Source of the DNA: an uncultured Helicobacter sp.
GTDB lineage: Bacteria; Campylobacterota; Campylobacteria; Campylobacterales; Helicobacteraceae
Length of the DNA stretch: 64,000 bases
Direction of reading: 5' to 3'
Assembly: GCF_937893305.1 (NCBI RefSeq)
Contig: NZ_CALBGN010000016.1
Span: 124,001-188,000, forward strand
Position numbers and translations under genes: made by a program. Within the stretch, counting starts at the first letter, position 1. Every line of letters begins with the position of its first letter. The notes below the pieces were generated by a model. The model was not told where the DNA came from, did no database searches, and was given only the letters and a program-made list of their open reading frames with translations. This document shows positions 17,822 through 26,054 of this stretch, one piece after another.

Positions 17822-18619
17822 TTATGCTACTTGCTTCACCCAGCAGAAATTGCCGTTTGAATCTTTTTTGGTAGAAAAACCTAGATTCTTTAACAATTCT
17901 TCTTTATTATGAGTATTACCTATGGCTTTTATCCAGCCCGCCTTTTCTTCATAATCAAAGCCTAATTGTTTTAGGGCTTCAATTTCATTTAAAAGCGAAT
18001 TGGACTCCACCACTTCTACATCTACTGCTTGTTGATTAGATTCTTGAAAAATTCCATCAACTTCATCAATAGACCTGATTCCATTAATGTTAAATGCTTT
18101 CCGCAGGGCTTGTGCTTCTGCGACTTTCTTTAACATTGTATCGGGCTTTTCAGCCCAAAATTTAGTTGGCTGTCCTTCTCTAGTTTTTTGCACATACTCA
18201 CTATATGCAACTTCACTAGTGAATGGCTTTTGTGTATCAGTGCGATACACAACTGCTCTAGCCACCAAATCCTTTTTATTCTCCCAAATCCCATTAATGA
18301 GTTTTGGGGTTTCTTTAATTTGAGAGGTTACTTCAATCCCCCCAAATTTACCACTTTTATGAGCCATTGAAAGTAAGCCATCACGACTTACTAATGGTTC
18401 AACCTTAGAAACCCACTGCCCATTAACTTGAGATTTTCTCTCAACGAAAAAAATCTCTTTTGTTATGGGATTTAATCCAAGCTCCTGTGAAACCTTAAGA
18501 CAAAAATCAATGTCTTTCACAGAAGCTCCCATAGGAAACATTTGATTTTTAATAAATGAAATGTCTTCTTTAGAAATGATTTGTGAGTTTTTTGTAGTAG
18601 TATTTGCAATATTTGCCAT
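17822..18619 (-). CDS. RecT/Bet family single-strand annealing protein
   Basis: 265 residues. Matches lambda Bet/RecT-type annealases: DIDFCLKVSQELGLNPITKEIFFVERK, VSRDGLLSMAHKSGKFGGIEV, LVARAVVYRTD, TMLKKVAEAQALRKAF. It anneals single strands during phage-type recombination. Encoded next to a RecB-like nuclease and near SSB, so the three likely form a Red-like system for plasmid repair or recombination. Ribosome site AAAGGAT and leader copy 10. Confidence 0.85.
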   Translation of the reverse strand: MANIANTTTKNSQIISKEDISFIKNQMFPMGASVKDIDFCLKVSQELGLNPITKEIFFVERKSQVNGQWVSKVEPLVSRDGLLSMAHKSGKFGGIEVTSQIKETPKLINGIWENKKDLVARAVVYRTDTQKPFTSEVAYSEYVQKTREGQPTKFWAEKPDTMLKKVAEAQALRKAFNINGIRSIDEVDGIFQESNQQAVDVEVVESNSLLNEIEALKQLGFDYEEKAGWIKAIGNTHNKEELLKNLGFSTKKDSNGNFCWVKQVA

Positions 18620-18649
18620 TTTTTTATCCTTTAAAATTAAAAAATTTAT

Positions 18650-18705
18650 AAGGATACAAGCGTGTAGAATCCCAAGTGGGATAGCTTGTATCCCAACTTA
18701 GGGTT
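18650..18705 (-). promoter_or_regulatory. Leader element, copy 10 (upstream of recT-like gene)
   Basis: Identical in sequence to copy 4: A GGATACAAGC pairs with B GCTTGTATCC; B TATCCTT pairs with ribosome site AAGGATA. Confidence 0.75.
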
Positions 18706-18723
18706 ATAAGAGAGATTAAGAGA

Positions 18724-19032
18724 TTATGTGTTTGTTAGTCGCTTATGAGCCTCTTTATAGGCTTTTAGCTTATCACGCTTATCAACGGCGACAATTAAAA
18801 CAATTTTGGCTATATGATTTTCTATTTTAATAACAATCCTATAAGTGCTATTTGCAATATAGGTTTTTCTGCAATTTTTTAGATTTAAACCAAATTTGTT
18901 TTCTAGGGGTTGTGAGATAGAAAAAGGCTCAATTTTATATTGTTGAATATAGGTTTTAACTTCCGCCAAAACTTCTTTAGGCAACAATTTAAAATCTTCG
19001 CTTACTTCTTTAAGGTATTTAATAACATACAA
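18724..19032 (-). CDS. RelE/ParE family toxin
   Basis: 102 residues, basic. YVIKYLKEVSEDFKLLPKEV, NCRKTYIANSTYRIVIKIENHIAKIVLIVAVDKRDKLKAYKEA follows the RelE fold (central YRIVIKIE strand, then VAVDKRD). TTG start directly after the antitoxin stop. Likely ribosome-dependent mRNase or gyrase-targeting toxin; which is not clear from sequence. Confidence 0.82.
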   Translation of the reverse strand: MYVIKYLKEVSEDFKLLPKEVLAEVKTYIQQYKIEPFSISQPLENKFGLNLKNCRKTYIANSTYRIVIKIENHIAKIVLIVAVDKRDKLKAYKEAHKRLTNT

Positions 19033-19323
19033 CTAAACACCTCTTAAAGTAAAGAACTTATCCATCTCTTCTTCTGACACATAATCCTCTTCTTTTGCAT
19101 TTTTTAATCGCTCATTTATCATTTTGTAAAACTCATAATCTTCATCATCTAACGATTTTAAATGTTCGTATTCTTTAATAGGAATAATCACAAATTCGGG
19201 TTTATTCTTTTTCATAATAGCAATCTTTTTAAGTTCGCCTTTTGAAAGTTGATTAAACCATTTACTAATAGACTTTGAAAATTCAGTGATTCCAACCAAT
19301 TCATTTGAGAAATAGGCTGTCAT
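19033..19323 (-). CDS. Phd/YefM-type antitoxin
   Basis: 96 residues from the ATG at 19323, chosen for GAGGAG upstream. N-terminal ISK/FNQL segment with ELKKIAIMKKNKPEFVIIPIKEYEHL is the Phd/YefM DNA-binding fold; the acidic tail (EEDYVSEEEMDKFF) binds the toxin. The upstream inverted repeat around 19340-19375 (ATGTATAA/TTATACAT-like) is a likely operator. Confidence 0.78.
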   Translation of the reverse strand: MTAYFSNELVGITEFSKSISKWFNQLSKGELKKIAIMKKNKPEFVIIPIKEYEHLKSLDDEDYEFYKMINERLKNAKEEDYVSEEEMDKFFTLRGV

Positions 19324-19408
19324 ATTTACTCCTCTTGTATAAAAGTAGTTACTATTATACATACTTTTAAATGTATTATAACATACTCTATTTCCTTTCA
19401 ATTATACA

Positions 19409-19705
19409 CTAAAACCACCAAATCCTATATTGTCCTTCTTTTTTTGCATAATCACAAGAAGAAGCGACTTTTTGTAAGTCTTTGATGATTTCAGATTTTT
19501 TTGAATCCAATGAAGCATTATTAAAGCCTAAAAGAGATTCGCAATCTATAATATGCTCATCTTCTTGTGTAAAATAGTGAATATTTGCACTATCTAGAGC
19601 TTCTGAAACTTCTTCAAAGGTCAAAGTATTTTTTATTTCCATACCGCCTACTTCTCTGCCAATTTTTACTTGAAAATCAAGTATATGATGGGGTCTATAT
19701 CCCAT
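19409..19705 (-). CDS. Hypothetical island protein
   Basis: 98 residues, soluble, not recognised. AAGGAG ribosome site and leader copy 11. Its 3' end (CACTAAAACCACCAAATC on the plus strand) shares about 45 bp with 20120-20155, a small duplication. Confidence 0.55.
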   Translation of the reverse strand: MGYRPHHILDFQVKIGREVGGMEIKNTLTFEEVSEALDSANIHYFTQEDEHIIDCESLLGFNNASLDSKKSEIIKDLQKVASSCDYAKKEGQYRIWWF

Positions 19706-19728
19706 TTTCTCTCCTTAAAAATAAAAAT

Positions 19729-19780
19729 ACAAGGATAAGCAGTATTCTCCCTGTTGGGATATGCTTATCCCAACTCGGGC
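19729..19780 (-). promoter_or_regulatory. Leader element, copy 11 (upstream of 19409-19705)
   Basis: Close relative of copy 3: first hairpin GTTGGGAT/ATCCCAAC, A GGATAAGCA with B TGCTTATCC; TCCTT pairs with AAGGA of the ribosome site. Confidence 0.72.
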
Positions 19781-19789
19781 TTGTAGATA

Positions 19790-20116
19790 TTAGAAAAGTT
19801 TTATAATTGCCACAATAAAGCCACCAAGAGCAATTTGCAAGCCAATCATCCACTTAATAATGTCTGATTTTGCTTCAGCAATTTCTGCTCTTACAAACTC
19901 TTTTGTTGCAAGCTCATTTTTAAACTTCTCTTCAACTTCATCTTTAATAGCTTTTGCAGTAATACCATCATTTGTTTTAATATCATTTGCAACTGCTAAA
20001 ACAACATCTATAATTTCATCTTTTTTATCTTCTTGCTTAAACTTTTTAATCATTTCAACAAGTAAAAGCTTAGTAGGATAAGAAAGAATCTCTTTATGTT
20101 CCATTGTTACTTCCAT
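19790..20116 (-). CDS. Coiled-coil protein with C-terminal membrane anchor (family copy 2)
   Basis: 108 residues: helical N-terminus, EKFKNELATKDFVRAEIAEAKSDIIKW, then a hydrophobic helix ending AIIKLF. Nearly the same C-terminal half as family copy 1 at 14433. Unknown function. Confidence 0.7.
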   Translation of the reverse strand: MEVTMEHKEILSYPTKLLLVEMIKKFKQEDKKDEIIDVVLAVANDIKTNDGITAKAIKDEVEEKFKNELATKEFVRAEIAEAKSDIIKWMIGLQIALGGFIVAIIKLF

Positions 20117-20156
20117 ACTTTATTTCCTTTCAATTATACACTAAAACCACCAAATC

Positions 20157-20251
20157 TTATGTGTAATCTTTGTTAAGTTTATCACCTATTGAGTATGTAG
20201 GAGCAAGAATAGTTGCCCTAAAAAGACTATCATCAAATTTTCCTTTTTCAT
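20157..20251 (-). pseudogene. Short gene remnant behind leader copy 12
   Basis: An ATG at 20251 with ribosome site AAAGGA opens only 21 codons; an alternative frame (KGKFDDSLFRATILAPTYS…) looks more protein-like but lacks a start. Probably a decayed gene. The rest of 20117-20453 holds leader copy 12 and nothing else I can identify. Confidence 0.3.
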
Positions 20252-20319
20252 TTTTGTCCTTTCTTAAAATAAATTTAGCTTTACGCACCTAAAACTGATA
20301 CCTAGAGTAAAAAATACTC

Positions 20320-20370
20320 CAAGAAAGGATTTATACTCCCACAAGGGAAGTTTTATAATCCCTTGTTGGA
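20320..20370 (-). promoter_or_regulatory. Leader element, copy 12
   Basis: First hairpin ACAAGGGA/TCCCTTGT. A GGATTATA against B TATAAATCC (one bulge). B TCCTTTCTT is fully complementary to AAGAAAGGA at the ribosome site (9 bp). Confidence 0.68.
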
Positions 20371-20453
20371 ATATTTTAAATAAAAAAAAGCCCCCAAGCT
20401 TTATTGCAAGAAACAAAAAACATAGAGACTAAAGGTTTAAAACCAACAATCAA

Positions 20454-20897
20454 CTAAAAAGGAATTTCTCCTTGTTGTTGTTGATTTTGATTTACTTGTT
20501 GCTCATACACAACATTAGGTGGTGTATGAGCTTCAAGAGCAGGAGAAGCATTATTTTTTTGCTCTCCTTTTCCACCACTACCAAGCATTTGCATACTTTC
20601 AGCAGTAATGCTATGCTTGCTATGTTTTTGTCCATTGTTGTCTGTCCAACTCTCAAGAACTAAACGCCCTTCAATCAATACTTGAGAGCCTTTTCTCAAA
20701 TATTGATTTGCCACTTCCGCTGTGCGACCAAAAAGATTCACATCAACGAAACAGACTTCTTCGCCTTGTGTACCATCTTGTTTGTTATAACGGCGATTTG
20801 TAGCAAGCCCTAGTTTTGCCAATGCGCTTCCATTTTGCAAATAGCGCAACTCAACATCTCTTGTTAGATTTCCAACTAAAATGACTTTGTTAAACAT
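20454..20897 (-). CDS. ssb: Single-stranded DNA-binding protein
   Basis: 147 residues. OB fold with the family start MFNKVILVGNLTRDVELRY, CFVDVNLFGRTAEVANQYLRKGSQVLIEGRL and a Gln-rich linker ending GEIPF. The final acidic tip is weaker than the canonical DDDIPF. A plasmid-type second SSB, likely supporting transfer, replication or the RecT-type system. Ribosome site AAAGGAT. Confidence 0.92.
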   Translation of the reverse strand: MFNKVILVGNLTRDVELRYLQNGSALAKLGLATNRRYNKQDGTQGEEVCFVDVNLFGRTAEVANQYLRKGSQVLIEGRLVLESWTDNNGQKHSKHSITAESMQMLGSGGKGEQKNNASPALEAHTPPNVVYEQQVNQNQQQQGEIPF

Positions 20898-20969
20898 TCT
20901 TATCCTTTTTTAGAGCCTATTGAAAAATTCATAGCTCTTTTTAATTTAAGACAAAAGTCTTAAAAAACT

Positions 20970-21050
20970 ACAAGAATAAAAAAGGTTATACATATCCTAA
21001 AAAAGGATTCCTTGAAGTTTTTTAAAACTTCTTAAGCAGAATCCTAGTTA
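20970..21050 (-). promoter_or_regulatory. Leader element, copy 13 (upstream of ssb), divergent
   Basis: Several nested hairpins, including AAGAAGTTTT/AAAACTTC. CCTTTTTT around 20979-20986 is fully complementary to AAAAAAGG at the ssb ribosome site. The first-hairpin sequence is unlike other copies. Confidence 0.5.
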
Positions 21051-21059
21051 GGATTTCTA

Positions 21060-22640
21060 GTATTGTATTAGCTAACTAGGCGTTAGGTAATTCAATCTTT
21101 GTGTTCTGCATAGTTCGCAACACTATGCACGCCCTATAAAAAGGACAGCTCTATGTCACCATAGAGAACGGACTATATCTTCACTCTAAAAAGAGTGTCC
21201 CTCCGCTTGGGTTGTCATTTGTAATTCCCCATTATTATGCTGTTTGTGTTTCTTTGGTTTGTGCTTTAGCTTCTTTTTCTTTTGTTTCAATAGAATTTCT
21301 AATCTCACGCCTTAGAAAAAAGTTTGCAATTCCACGACTCTTACCATTTTCTACTAATAATGCTTTACCATACGCATTTGCTTCTACGATTTTACTATGA
21401 ATTTCATCAACAAGTTTTATCCACTTCTCCATATCTTTGGCACTAATCTTTTCTCCCCAAAATTCTCTTAATGTTGAATCTAGGGAGTCTGTTGTTCTTA
21501 ATTCTCTAAAGATTTTTACAGCATTTGTAGATTCAGGGACAAAGACTTCAGCATTTATGTTATTTTCAATAGTTGCAATCTTTCTTTTTTGATTTGCTTC
21601 AATAATGCTTCGTCTTGATGGTGGATTATTAGTTGTTTGTGCCTGTTTAGGCTGTGTAGATTCTTTATTTGTTTCAACAATGGTTTCTTTATTACCAGCT
21701 TTAATTTTTGCCATATCAATCCTTTAATTTGAAGTTTATTTTTAAGGAGAATCATCTTTTTAGCTTGTGTTTCAAGCTTATAGACTACTTTGAAAGAAAA
21801 ATAATGGGGGAATATATTACTGCTTACAACCTACTCCATAACGATAAGAAAGTGAATTTAAGCTATTGTAGGAGTGCTATGTTAATTTCTTATCTAGGAT
21901 AGTCTCTGAACTTTCTTCATAGGATATGGAACTTTAATAAGGCTCTAAAACACAATCTTAATAGCAAGCTCGTAAAAAACGAGAATGCTAGAAAGGAAGG
22001 ATAAAAAAATGGAAACTTAAAGTTTCAACATCACTTTTATTTTTTAGATTCCTCTTCTAAGATTTTGAGCAAATGAAGCCTAAGAAAAACTTAACTTTTT
22101 AGGATTTTGATTGACGCAATAAAAAAAGAAAATAGTGGATTTTCTTAGGATAGGCTAGTTTTGGGTGAATCACCCAACCACTAAAGATGGTTGGGCTTCT
22201 TGCTTCAACGATAGATAGCTAGTATCAAGTATGTAACCATATTTTGATACCCCACTAGTGCTATCTCCACAAGAGCCTATACAAAAGAACGCATTTGCTT
22301 ATCATCTCATTGAAGAGAAAAAGAAATAGGGTCTTTATCATAAAGAACCCTATTAAAGTTCCATATTCCCTTAGAAGCTTAGATGCTGATTGTCTCTTGA
22401 TGGATAGTTTTCACTCTATCTTAAAGCATTACCCTTAAGTTCTTGAATTTCTTTCGAATTTTCAAGTAGTATATCCATCCTATACTTTGAAATTAATCTT
22501 TTTAAGCTGCAATAAACGAGTAGTCTTGCAAACTATCTACTCTCCACTATATACGCTCTCGAGTAGAACTTCCCAGCAATTCAAAGGGAAAGGGCTATCT
22601 AATTAACCCTGCTTAATAAGACGGTTTAATTTATGAAAAT
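21060..22640 (-). ncRNA. Group I intron (ends approximate)
   Basis: On the minus strand the four conserved core elements occur in order: P (GAATTGCTGGGAAG, 22569-22582), Q (GACAATCAGCATCTAAGC, within 22369-22394), R (AAGTTCAGAGACTATCC, 21897-21913) and S (AAGATATAGTCCG, 21169-21181). R GACTAT pairs with S ATAGTC (P7). A perfect 15-bp inverted repeat (22352-22366 with 21924-21938) extends P6 exactly where expected, with about 410 nt of hairpin-rich sequence in its loop. GTTAATT/AATTAAC is a candidate P3. It lies in the untranslated leader of the long operon, so splice sites and exons are not resolved. Confidence 0.68.
21235..21714 (-). CDS. ORF inside the intron P8 region, unknown function
   Basis: 159 residues, basic and Gln/Thr-rich N-terminus (QPKQAQTTNNPPSRRS), then a helical segment (VKIFRELRTTDSLDSTLREFWGEKIS) and IANFFLRREIRNS. 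No LAGLIDADG, GIY-YIG, HNH or His-Cys motif, so it is not an evident homing endonuclease. Good ribosome site AAAGGA. It lies between intron elements R and S. It may be an island gene that the intron or its rearrangement captured. Confidence 0.62.
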   Translation of the reverse strand: MAKIKAGNKETIVETNKESTQPKQAQTTNNPPSRRSIIEANQKRKIATIENNINAEVFVPESTNAVKIFRELRTTDSLDSTLREFWGEKISAKDMEKWIKLVDEIHSKIVEANAYGKALLVENGKSRGIANFFLRREIRNSIETKEKEAKAQTKETQTA

Positions 22641-22729
22641 CAGACTATCTCTAAGGATAGTCGGTTTTCAAAGGGTCAATACCGAGTGCAACCGCTACAC
22701 TCAAACAGGGGTATCGCCCTAAACACCAC
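22631..22729 (-). ncRNA. 99-nt structured leader RNA, copy 1
   Basis: On the minus strand: outer stem GGGCGATACC with GGTATTGACCC (10 bp, one bulged A), inner stem GAGTGTA/TGCACTC with loop GCGGT, then a separate hairpin GACTATC/GATAGTC. It begins about 15 nt after the predicted transcription start of the long operon. Identical to 34321-34419 except for one base. Confidence 0.72.
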
Positions 22730-22750
22730 TTAATCAAATAAGAAAGCACA

Positions 22751-22779
22751 ATTATATGATAAATAATGTTCTAAGTCAA
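22751..22779 (-). promoter_or_regulatory. Promoter of the long minus-strand operon
   Basis: TTGACT (22779-22774) and TATAAT (22756-22751) with exactly 17 bases between, near-consensus sigma-70. No other promoter of this quality was seen between here and 7.1 kb on the minus strand. Confidence 0.78.
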
Positions 22780-23023
22780 TATCTTTTTGAACTTTATGTT
22801 TTTTGAAAAACTCATTTTTTATAGCAGTTTTTTCACAGTGAAAAATTTATTCATTTTTATTATGAAAATTTTTGAAAAAAACTAAGTAAATTTTTTTGAG
22901 ATTGTTTTTATTTTTTCTCGCGCGCGCGTTTTAAAATTTAGATATTTTTAAATATTTAAATATATTTAGTAAGTTTTAGATGGCTTTTAAACCACCTAAA
23001 ATAAGAGCTTTAAGAGGTGTATT

Positions 23024-23194
23024 TTGAACAAATTCTCCACCATTTTGAACTTTTTCTCCATTTCATTGAACAAATTCTCCATCATTTTGAACTTTTTCTC
23101 CACGCGTAAAATTTGAATCAATATATAGCTTTTAAATCTCGTAAAATACGACATTAAAGATTTTAAAATAAAATTTATTTGAACTTTTTCTCCA
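23024..23194. repeat. Iteron array, candidate plasmid replication origin
   Basis: Four direct copies of TTGAAC(A/T)(A/T)(A/T)TTCTCCA start at 23024, 23045, 23066 and 23087, exactly 21 bp apart (two helical turns). A fifth copy lies at 23179-23194. AT-rich sequence and a (CG)n run (22918-22928) flank the array. Typical of Rep-binding iterons or a partition site. No Rep gene is recognised. The rest of 22741-23697 has no gene. Confidence 0.75.
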
Positions 23195-23227
23195 AAAATT
23201 GTAAAAACGCTAAATATGGATACTAAA

Positions 23228-23260
23228 TGGAGAGTAACAGGAGAGTAACTGGAGAGAAAT
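23228..23260. repeat. Three 11-bp direct repeats
   Basis: (T/A)GGAGAGTAAC twice and a degenerate third copy, in head-to-tail order beside the iterons. The one-turn period suggests a protein-binding array within the origin region. Confidence 0.6.
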
Positions 23261-23697
23261 TTTAAAAAAATGTTTATTTTGTTTTTTTGTGGAAAAAATG
23301 GGCGTGGTTTGCATATTTTTTAAGCGTGTGAAAAAATGCAAGAATGCAAAATGCAAAATAATAAAAAAAGAATGGATTTTATAATTTCAGTTGGCTCTAA
23401 AAACTCTTATATAGTGGAATTTAAGGGGTTATAAGGGCTTGACAAGTTTAGTTTTTAAAAGTAAAATTATGTTGCTTAAAATGTTCTTTAAAATATTTTT
23501 GTGTGTCCTTTGCTGTGTCCAAAAAATGTTAATTTTGTAAAATTTTGGCAAATTTACACCATTTAAAGCCCTATAATTAAAGTTAGATAAGTTTAAAAGT
23601 TAATACTCAATTTTCAATTCTTAGCTTAGAACATTTATATAAAATATGTCATACAGATAAAGACAATAGTTTTACCCATTCTTCATCTTTTCAACAT

Positions 23698-26046
23698 TTG
23701 CAAAATATGCTTATGAAGTTTGATAGCTTTTTGTTTGTCAAATCTTCTAGTTTTAGTTCTATAATCGCAAATGATATACTTATGCAAAGTTTTACACCAA
23801 GCAAACAACAAAATAAACCTAGAATCCACAAAACTGCTCTTTTTCTTACAAATTGTCTCCATAATGGATTGCCTGAATATAAAACGCAACAATATATCAA
23901 AGATAAGATTTATGACAATGAGAATACAAAGGAAAATGTATTGTTTCTCTCTGCAATGTATAGGGTAAAAAAAGTAATTTTTGTAAGGGAGTTAATTGAG
24001 AATCTTACAAATTTATTCCAAAGACTAGAACGCTATGCTTATTACAACCAAATACAACAAGTGCATTATTTGACGCAAAAACTTGGCAAGTTAATTAAAG
24101 AGTATCATGCTGGGAGGGTTAAATATCAAAGGCATGATATATCCTCTTATTCTCTTGATGATAAAAAACTATGCGCTATGAATGAAAGGGACTTTTGTAA
24201 TTTTATCTATGATTTGTGTCAAATATTTATCACAGAAAAACATGTAGAAATGTTTAATAAATATATGGATAATACATTTACAAGGCATTATTGGTATGGT
24301 AATGATAAACAGAAATTATTAAAGGCAAAAGCAGATATACAAGAGACATTTAAAAGCATTATGGCTATTGTTTTAGATGTTTCTAAGCTTTTTTCACATT
24401 TTAACGCCTACGAAATTGCAAGACTTAAAGAATATCAAAAAGAGATTGAAGAAGAATATAAAAAGCAAAGAGACAAAATAGAAAAGTTTTTTGAGATAAA
24501 ATCCTTTGAAAGCGAGATAAACAAGCAAGTAGCACCTAATATTTTTTATCAAGCCCAAAATACAAAAAAGCTTTGTGTTGCATTGCTAGATAAGTATTTT
24601 AATAACAAGATGAATGCAAATGAGGACTTAGAATCTTTGTTAAAACAAGCTAAAGAGAGGATTCAAAAAGAGCAATCAAAAGCTGAACAAAGTTTGCAAA
24701 CAAATAATAAAAGTGTATATCATCAAATCACTATAGAATATGTTATCTCTTTGTTGCCGCTGAATGAATCTTTTTTAAATTGTTTGGAAGAAAAAGATAG
24801 GTTTTTGTTTTGCAGGCTTATTATATGTGAGATAAGTGAGTTTGCCAAATCTGCAAATAGTAACATTGCATATGATTTTTTAGCAAATTATGAAGTAACA
24901 ATAGATCTCTATGCTTTGATAAATTTAAAAGATAAAGAATTTGAAGAATTGCTGCATCAAAATGGAGTCAAAGAAGTTGTAGAAGCTTTTTATGAAATTT
25001 TCATGGATTCTAATAAAGACACATCAAAAAATGAATTGAAAGAGAGACTTAAAAAGATTGGTGATGAGTATGGTATCGCAAGTGTTACAGCCTTTAGAGA
25101 TTCTAGTATGAAAGATAAGATAAAAGATGTCAGTTTAAAGATAGCAGAAAAACTAGATGAGAAATACTTCAATCTACCCGATGTAAAAATTTCAAAAGGA
25201 ACTTTCTTGCTTGCTGCTGTTGCAAATTCTGTAATTTCTTATTTGTGTAATGTTATTTTGGATAAGATATTTCCTGTGCAAATAGATAGCATTAAGGATA
25301 TGAAACAACAAGCAATTGTGCTTATTTTTGCCCTTAATCGCCACACAAATACTCCTTATGCGACTTGCAGACAAGGCAGTGAATATTTGACTTTCCCTAT
25401 AGAAATTACCCAAACGCTTGTTAATGCAGATTTACAAGCTCTAATTATTGGAGGTTCTATCTTAAATAGTGGGCTTTTTATGCATACGCCAAGTGTGGCA
25501 TTATTTAATGAAAATCAAGAAAATGCTACAAGAATACTAAAAGAAAATATAAGACATTTTATAAACTCTAAAGCAAATATCAATAAAATTGGGAAAAAGG
25601 GTGGTGAGATAGTAAAAGAAGCTTATGCGAAGTTGTGGTTTTATTTAGATATGGGAGAAAATCAAGCATTGGAGTCATATTTAAGAAATGAATTGCAAGT
25701 AAAGTCGAGTTATTACAGACTAGAGAATCTTACAAGTGATAAATATATCCAAACAAAGCTCAAAAAAGCAAAAGAGCTTGATAATAGTAATGAAAACTTT
25801 GTAGAAGTAGAGGGCAATAAAAATGGAGGTATCAAGTTTAATCAAGATTTCCTTATTCAGCTTAAAAGGGTAGCAGAATGGAATTATAGAGTATATGAGG
25901 AAAAAGAAGTATTGCCAGAGTTGCAGCAAGATTATGAAGAAAATGATGATAGCTCTATCAAAGATACAAGCCCTGATGAATGGCTTTGTGGCAATCTCAT
26001 CTATGATGAAGACTTTATCCCTACAACCATAGATATAATGGATTAG
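23698..26046 (+). CDS. Large hypothetical island protein
   Basis: 782 residues, mainly helical. Contains a coiled-coil stretch around residues 240-270 (KEYQKEIEEEYKKQRDKIEKF) and one modest hydrophobic segment near 505-520 (FLLAAVANSVISYLCNVIL). No recognised domain. The start is uncertain: MQNMLMKF at 23698 has no good ribosome site and a later ATG (23707) is possible. First gene of a two-gene unit with 26055-27521. Confidence 0.6.
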   Translation: MQNMLMKFDSFLFVKSSSFSSIIANDILMQSFTPSKQQNKPRIHKTALFLTNCLHNGLPEYKTQQYIKDKIYDNENTKENVLFLSAMYRVKKVIFVRELIENLTNLFQRLERYAYYNQIQQVHYLTQKLGKLIKEYHAGRVKYQRHDISSYSLDDKKLCAMNERDFCNFIYDLCQIFITEKHVEMFNKYMDNTFTRHYWYGNDKQKLLKAKADIQETFKSIMAIVLDVSKLFSHFNAYEIARLKEYQKEIEEEYKKQRDKIEKFFEIKSFESEINKQVAPNIFYQAQNTKKLCVALLDKYFNNKMNANEDLESLLKQAKERIQKEQSKAEQSLQTNNKSVYHQITIEYVISLLPLNESFLNCLEEKDRFLFCRLIICEISEFAKSANSNIAYDFLANYEVTIDLYALINLKDKEFEELLHQNGVKEVVEAFYEIFMDSNKDTSKNELKERLKKIGDEYGIASVTAFRDSSMKDKIKDVSLKIAEKLDEKYFNLPDVKISKGTFLLAAVANSVISYLCNVILDKIFPVQIDSIKDMKQQAIVLIFALNRHTNTPYATCRQGSEYLTFPIEITQTLVNADLQALIIGGSILNSGLFMHTPSVALFNENQENATRILKENIRHFINSKANINKIGKKGGEIVKEAYAKLWFYLDMGENQALESYLRNELQVKSSYYRLENLTSDKYIQTKLKKAKELDNSNENFVEVEGNKNGGIKFNQDFLIQLKRVAEWNYRVYEEKEVLPELQQDYEENDDSSIKDTSPDEWLCGNLIYDEDFIPTTIDIMD

Positions 26047-26054
26047 GAGGAACA

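Noticed and set aside
7106..22729. Intergenic hairpins as plain intrinsic terminators only
   Set aside because: They precede rather than follow transcription units, lack good T-runs in several copies, and show conserved complementarity to the downstream ribosome sites.
22918..22928. CG-dinucleotide run as a functional Z-DNA or regulatory site
   Set aside because: Short and isolated; noted only as part of the origin region.
23024..23102. CRISPR array at the 21-bp repeats
   Set aside because: Spacing between 16-bp units is only 5 bp, far too short for spacers; phasing fits iterons.
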